In this document: one piece after another, positions 7,700 to 10,417 of the stretch | Position numbering within the stretch: position 1 is the first letter of the stretch | Layout: each line of letters begins with the position of its first letter | Origin: an uncultured Lachnospiraceae bacterium | GTDB lineage: Bacteria > Bacillota > Clostridia > Lachnospirales > Lachnospiraceae | Direction: 5' to 3' | DNA: 10,417 nt | Assembly (NCBI GenBank): GCA_910586615.1 | Contig: CAJUJP010000050.1 | Span: forward strand, 14,230 to 24,646 | Position numbers and translations under genes: made by a program | The notes under the pieces: generated by a model | Told to the model about the DNA's origin: nothing | Seen by the model: the letters and a program-made list of their open reading frames with translations, nothing else | Database searches by the model: none

Positions 7700-8521
7700 A
7701 TGAAAAAATTATTAGCAATGGCTCTCATCGGATGCATGGCGCTTAGCATGATGGCATGTGGTTCTGATAACGGGGGAGCCCAGGCCGGCACACAAGACAG
7801 TGCGGCAGCGGACAGCGCTGCAGATACAACGGCAGACGGAGACAAGGTATGGGTAGTCGCTACAGACACTGTATTCCGGCCCTTCGAGTTCACCAATGAG
7901 AACGGTGAGTTCGTGGGAATTGACGTGGATATTCTGGCAGCCATCGCAGAGGATCAGGGCTTTCAGTATGAATTGAAGAGTCTGGGATGGGATGCGGCAG
8001 TGGCAGCAGTACAGTCCGGTCAGGCGGATGCAATCATCGCGGGAGCGACAATCAAACAGGAGCGTATTGATTCCGGCTGGATGTTCTCCGACGGGTATTA
8101 CAATGCAACACAGACATTTGTACTTGCAGAAGGAAGTGATATCAAGGGCTTCGAAGATCTGGCAGGCAAGAATGTGGCAGTCAAGAACGGTACGGCAGGT
8201 ATGGATTTTGCCAACAGTCTGAAAGATGAGTACGGTTTTACAACATCTGTATTCGAGGATTCTCCGACCATGTATCAGGACGTTATTCTGGGTAACTCCG
8301 CAGCTTGTGTGGAAGATACCCCGATCATGGCTGACTCAATCAAGATCGGCAACCTTGCATTGACGATTCCCGAAGGAATGGAAAGCGAAGGCGCACCTTA
8401 TGGTTTTGCGATCATGAATGAGAGCAACCAGAAGCTGCTGGACATGTTTAATGCGGGTCTTGCCAATATCAAGGAGAACGGCAAGTATGACGAGATTCTT
8501 GCAAAATATTTAGGCGAGTAA
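7700..8521 (+). CDS. Amino acid ABC transporter substrate-binding lipoprotein
   Basis: Extracytoplasmic binding protein of a polar amino acid importer (SBP family 3, GlnH/HisJ-like), anchored to the outer face of the membrane. It has 273 residues: a lipoprotein signal peptide with basic MKK, a hydrophobic core and lipobox MMAC with Cys20 as the lipidated residue; an Ala/Asp/Gly/Ser-rich tether to about residue 47; then two lobes. Family patterns include VATDTVFRPFEF, GEFVGIDVDILAAIA, QADAIIAGATIKQERI, LAGKNVAVKNGTAG and a C-terminal NGKYDEILAKYLGE. The ligand cannot be read from sequence alone; glutamine or another polar amino acid is likely. The start at 7700 is set by GGAGGAG at 7688-7694 and by the signal peptide. 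Permease and ATPase genes follow; a hairpin lies between this gene and the permease gene. Confidence 0.95.
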   Translation: MKKLLAMALIGCMALSMMACGSDNGGAQAGTQDSAAADSAADTTADGDKVWVVATDTVFRPFEFTNENGEFVGIDVDILAAIAEDQGFQYELKSLGWDAAVAAVQSGQADAIIAGATIKQERIDSGWMFSDGYYNATQTFVLAEGSDIKGFEDLAGKNVAVKNGTAGMDFANSLKDEYGFTTSVFEDSPTMYQDVILGNSAACVEDTPIMADSIKIGNLALTIPEGMESEGAPYGFAIMNESNQKLLDMFNAGLANIKENGKYDEILAKYLGE

Positions 8522-8735
8522 TTTTCTGGCAGAAGTAACATTTTTGCATGGAATTGTGTAAAGGAGTACATATTCCGGGAGATTTTTTATGCTTCCCGGA
8601 ATATGCTGCTCATGCCTGCTTCCTTCGGAAAGAATATCTCAGGGAGTTGTTTTTTGCGAAAGAGGCAGATGCCGGCGGAAAAGCCGGAAGGTAATCTTTC
8701 ACTGGTTTTGAGAAAAAGTAAGGAGATACGGCCCT
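8522..8735. other. 214-base gap inside the ABC transporter operon
   Basis: Apart from the 8569-8605 hairpin, the gap holds a smaller dyad, CCGGC at 8672-8676 with GCCGG at 8683-8687 around a purine-rich loop, and the permease ribosome binding site AAGGAG at 8720-8725. I see no convincing second promoter and no believable small gene. A frame from 8603 to 8869 runs into the permease gene out of phase and resembles no known protein. The unusual length for an intra-operon gap fits a post-transcriptional control segment. Confidence 0.5.
8569..8605. repeat. Long hairpin between binding-protein and permease genes
   Basis: CATATTCCGGGA (8569-8580) is the exact reverse complement of TCCCGGAATATG (8594-8605), a 12-base-pair stem with a 13-base loop containing six T residues. 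No T-tract follows the stem, so it does not look like a simple terminator. It starts 47 bases after the binding-protein stop. Such hairpins after a binding-protein gene commonly protect the upstream message from 3' decay, giving more binding protein than permease; that role here is inference. Confidence 0.75.
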
Positions 8736-9404
8736 ATGATGATGATAATTCAGACATACGGTATGATGCTGGTCAAGGCGCTGGGACAGACAGTGCTTCT
8801 GACGGTGCTTTCACTGGTGTTTGCCATGGTGATCGGTATGGCGTTCGGACTGATGAACGTAGGACATAACAGACTGCTTAATTTTATCGGTACGGTCTAT
8901 GTGGATGCGGTGCGCGGCGTGCCTCTGATCGTGCTGGCGTACTTTATTTATTTTGGTATTCCCCAGGGGATTCACAGCCTGGGATTTAAGGATTTTCGGA
9001 TGGGGCCTCTGCTGGCAGGTACGATTACCCTGTCCATGAACTGCGGTGCATATATGGCGGAGATTATCCGGGCGGGTATCCAGAGTGTGGACAGAGGACA
9101 GATGGAAGCAGGCAGAAGCCTTGGATTGTCTTACAGTGCAGGCATGGCGCTTATCGTAGTTCCTCAGGCGATCCGTACCATGATTCCTTCCATTATCAAT
9201 CAGTTTATCATTACATTGAAAGACAGTTCGATTCTTTCTGTTATTGCATTCCCGGAACTGGTCAATGTGGGTAAGACGATCATGGGAAATACTATGAAAT
9301 GTCTGGAGACATGGGCGATCATCGGCGCTATGTACATGGTGGTGATTATCACGCTCAGCAAGGTTTCCAAGAAGATAGAGAGGAGGGTGAACCGTGGCAG
9401 ATAA
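8736..9404 (+). CDS. Amino acid ABC transporter permease (HisM/GlnP-like)
   Basis: Membrane subunit of the importer, 222 residues. Hydrophobic segments lie at about 18-40, 53-75, 90-110 and 190-211, with a further apolar stretch around 134-160. The cytoplasmic coupling motif of this family is clear: AEIIRAGIQSVDRGQMEAGRSLGLS at about residues 109-132, with the EAA-type E..G core at 124-130. YVDAVRGVPLIV and LKDSSILSVI are also typical of the His/Glu/Gln/Arg/opine permease family. Only one permease gene is present, so the transporter is expected to use a homodimer. AAGGAG at 8720-8725 lies 10 bases before the first of three consecutive ATG codons (8736, 8739, 8742), so the start may be off by one or two codons. 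The 3' end overlaps the ATPase gene by 11 bases, suggesting translational coupling. Confidence 0.95.
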   Translation: MMMIIQTYGMMLVKALGQTVLLTVLSLVFAMVIGMAFGLMNVGHNRLLNFIGTVYVDAVRGVPLIVLAYFIYFGIPQGIHSLGFKDFRMGPLLAGTITLSMNCGAYMAEIIRAGIQSVDRGQMEAGRSLGLSYSAGMALIVVPQAIRTMIPSIINQFIITLKDSSILSVIAFPELVNVGKTIMGNTMKCLETWAIIGAMYMVVIITLSKVSKKIERRVNRGR

Positions 9405-10158
9405 TAACAAGCCGGGCAATACTTCCGGGCAGAACAAAATTGTCGTAAAAAATCTGAAAAAGAGCTTCGGATCACTGGAAGTTCTCAAAGACATCAATAT
9501 GGAAGTGAGCGAGGGTGAGGTAGTGGTGCTGATCGGTCCCTCCGGCAGCGGAAAATCCACGTTCCTCCGATGTCTGAATCAATTGGAAAAAGTAACGGAC
9601 GGACAGATCATCATCGACGGGCATGATGTCACCGATAAACATACGGATATCAACAAGGTGCGGGAGAACATCGGTATGGTGTTCCAGCATTTTAACCTGT
9701 TCAATCATCTTACTGTGTTGAAAAACATGACCCTTGCGCCGGTGCACTTAAAGACATTGACCAAGGAAGCGGCGAAAGAAAAGGCATTTCAGCTTTTGGA
9801 GCGGGTCGGCCTTGCGGATAAGGCAGAGGCGTACCCCAGCCAGCTGTCCGGCGGACAGAAGCAGCGTGTGGCTATTGCCAGAGCGCTGGAAATGAACCCG
9901 GATATCATGCTTTTTGACGAGCCTACCAGTGCCCTTGATCCGGAAATGGTGGGTGAGGTGCTGGCTGTCATGAAAGAACTGGCAAGAGAGGGCATGACCA
10001 TGGTGGTGGTGACCCATGAGATCGGTTTTGCACGGGAAGTGGCCAGCAGAGTGGTATTTATGGAAGGCGGCTATATTGTGGAGGAGGGTACTCCCGATCA
10101 GGTACTGGATCACCCGAAGGAACCCAGAACCATTGATTTCTTAAGTAAAGTACTGTGA
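9394..10158 (+). CDS. Amino acid ABC transporter ATP-binding protein (GlnQ/HisP-like)
   Basis: ATPase subunit that powers import, 254 residues. Motifs in order: Walker A GPSGSGKST at 48-56, Q-loop Gln98 in MVFQHFNLF, signature LSGGQ at 151-155, Walker B IMLFDEP with Asp175 and Glu176, D-loop SALD, and switch His208 in VTHE. All catalytic residues are present. The sequence and length fit the polar amino acid (PAAT) subfamily. The start is GTG at 9394, 7 bases after GGAGG at 9382-9386 and inside the end of the permease gene. A short polar N-terminal extension of about 14 residues (ADNNKPGNTSGQN) precedes the first beta strand. The gene closes the operon. Glutamine specificity is not proved by sequence, so I leave the symbol empty. 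Confidence 0.96.
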   Translation: MADNNKPGNTSGQNKIVVKNLKKSFGSLEVLKDINMEVSEGEVVVLIGPSGSGKSTFLRCLNQLEKVTDGQIIIDGHDVTDKHTDINKVRENIGMVFQHFNLFNHLTVLKNMTLAPVHLKTLTKEAAKEKAFQLLERVGLADKAEAYPSQLSGGQKQRVAIARALEMNPDIMLFDEPTSALDPEMVGEVLAVMKELAREGMTMVVVTHEIGFAREVASRVVFMEGGYIVEEGTPDQVLDHPKEPRTIDFLSKVL

Positions 10159-10159
10159 T

Positions 10160-10204
10160 GTCCGGGGCCGCCGGCCGGTGGCCGATAAATACGGCCGTCC
10201 GGAC
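10160..10204. terminator. GC-rich dyad after the ABC operon, atypical terminator candidate
   Basis: GTCCGG (10160-10165) pairs with CCGGAC (10199-10204), and inside it GGCCG (10180-10184) pairs with CGGCC (10192-10196) around an AT-rich loop. The first base of the dyad is two bases after the ATPase stop codon. No T-tract follows directly; the nearest run of T is at 10231-10235. It could be a 3'-end stabilising structure or a terminator that does not need a T-tract. I see no better terminator before the tRNA promoter. Confidence 0.4.
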
Positions 10205-10288
10205 TGATAGAAGTGTTGCGAATTTACGGCTTTTTAAAGATGTAAAAAAGTTTTTGAAAAAAATCGGGTAAAAAATAGAAAAAAGTAC

Positions 10289-10317
10289 TTGCATTCTTAT
10301 AAAAAATGTAATAAAAT
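10289..10317 (+). promoter_or_regulatory. Promoter of the tRNA-Glu gene
   Basis: TTGCAT at 10289-10294 and TAAAAT at 10312-10317 are separated by 17 bases. Upstream, 10237-10287 is very AT-rich with A and T runs, like an UP element, as expected for a stable RNA promoter. Predicted transcription starts about 10323-10325, roughly a dozen bases before the mature tRNA. Confidence 0.75.
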
Positions 10318-10336
10318 AAGCAAGTGTCAAACAGAT

Positions 10337-10408
10337 GGCTCGTTGGTCAAGCGGTTAAGACGCCGCCCTCTCACGGCGGAAACAGGGGTTCGATTCCCCT
10401 ACGAGCTG
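10337..10408 (+). tRNA. tRNA-Glu (anticodon CTC)
   Basis: The cloverleaf folds completely. Acceptor GGCTCGT (10337-10343) pairs with ACGAGCT (10401-10407), with a G-U wobble at the first pair and G as discriminator at 10408. The D stem is GTC/GAC, and the anticodon stem CCGCC (10363-10367) pairs with GGCGG (10375-10379). The loop CTCTCAC has anticodon CTC at 10370-10372, reading GAG. The T arm is AGGGG, loop TTCGATT, CCCCT. CCA is not encoded (TTG follows), so it must be added enzymatically. Confidence 0.95.
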
Positions 10409-10417
10409 TTGACTGTT

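Noticed and set aside
8603..8869. Small protein gene between binding protein and permease
   Set aside because: No ribosome binding site, no recognisable features, and it overlaps the permease gene out of frame.

Overview
The window looks like a chromosomal segment from a Gram-positive, moderate-GC member of the Clostridia, most likely Lachnospiraceae (inference). The evidence is a PolC-type replicative polymerase, strong AGGAGG-like ribosome binding sites, a short lipoprotein-type solute-binding protein, sigma-A-like promoters and a tRNA gene without an encoded CCA. All genes run on the + strand.

Region 1 (1-1033) is the 3' part of a serine/threonine protein kinase gene that starts before the window. 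The catalytic lobe is intact. The first ~300 bases are an in-frame array of 33-base repeats coding for a Glu/Gln/Ser/Gly/Lys/Pro-rich stretch, placed where the N-terminal lobe of the kinase should meet helix alpha-C.

Region 2 (about 1090-7494) is a probable housekeeping operon: ispG (isoprenoid precursor synthesis, MEP pathway), polC (replicative DNA polymerase) and a small cytidylate-kinase-like P-loop protein. Gaps are 44 and 17 bases. An extended -10 promoter is proposed upstream of ispG.

Region 3 (7495-10204) is a polar amino acid ABC importer operon: lipoprotein binding protein, membrane permease, ATPase. It has a near-consensus promoter (TTGACA, 17 bases, TATACT), a palindrome just upstream of the -35 box, and a terminator-like hairpin only a few bases after the predicted transcription start. 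A second long hairpin separates the binding-protein gene from the permease gene. Permease and ATPase genes overlap.

Region 4 (10205-10417) is AT-rich and holds a good promoter and a tRNA-Glu(CTC) gene.

I did not find a clearly new multi-gene system. The most unusual items are the repeat array inside the kinase gene and the hairpin sitting at the 5' end of the ABC transporter message.
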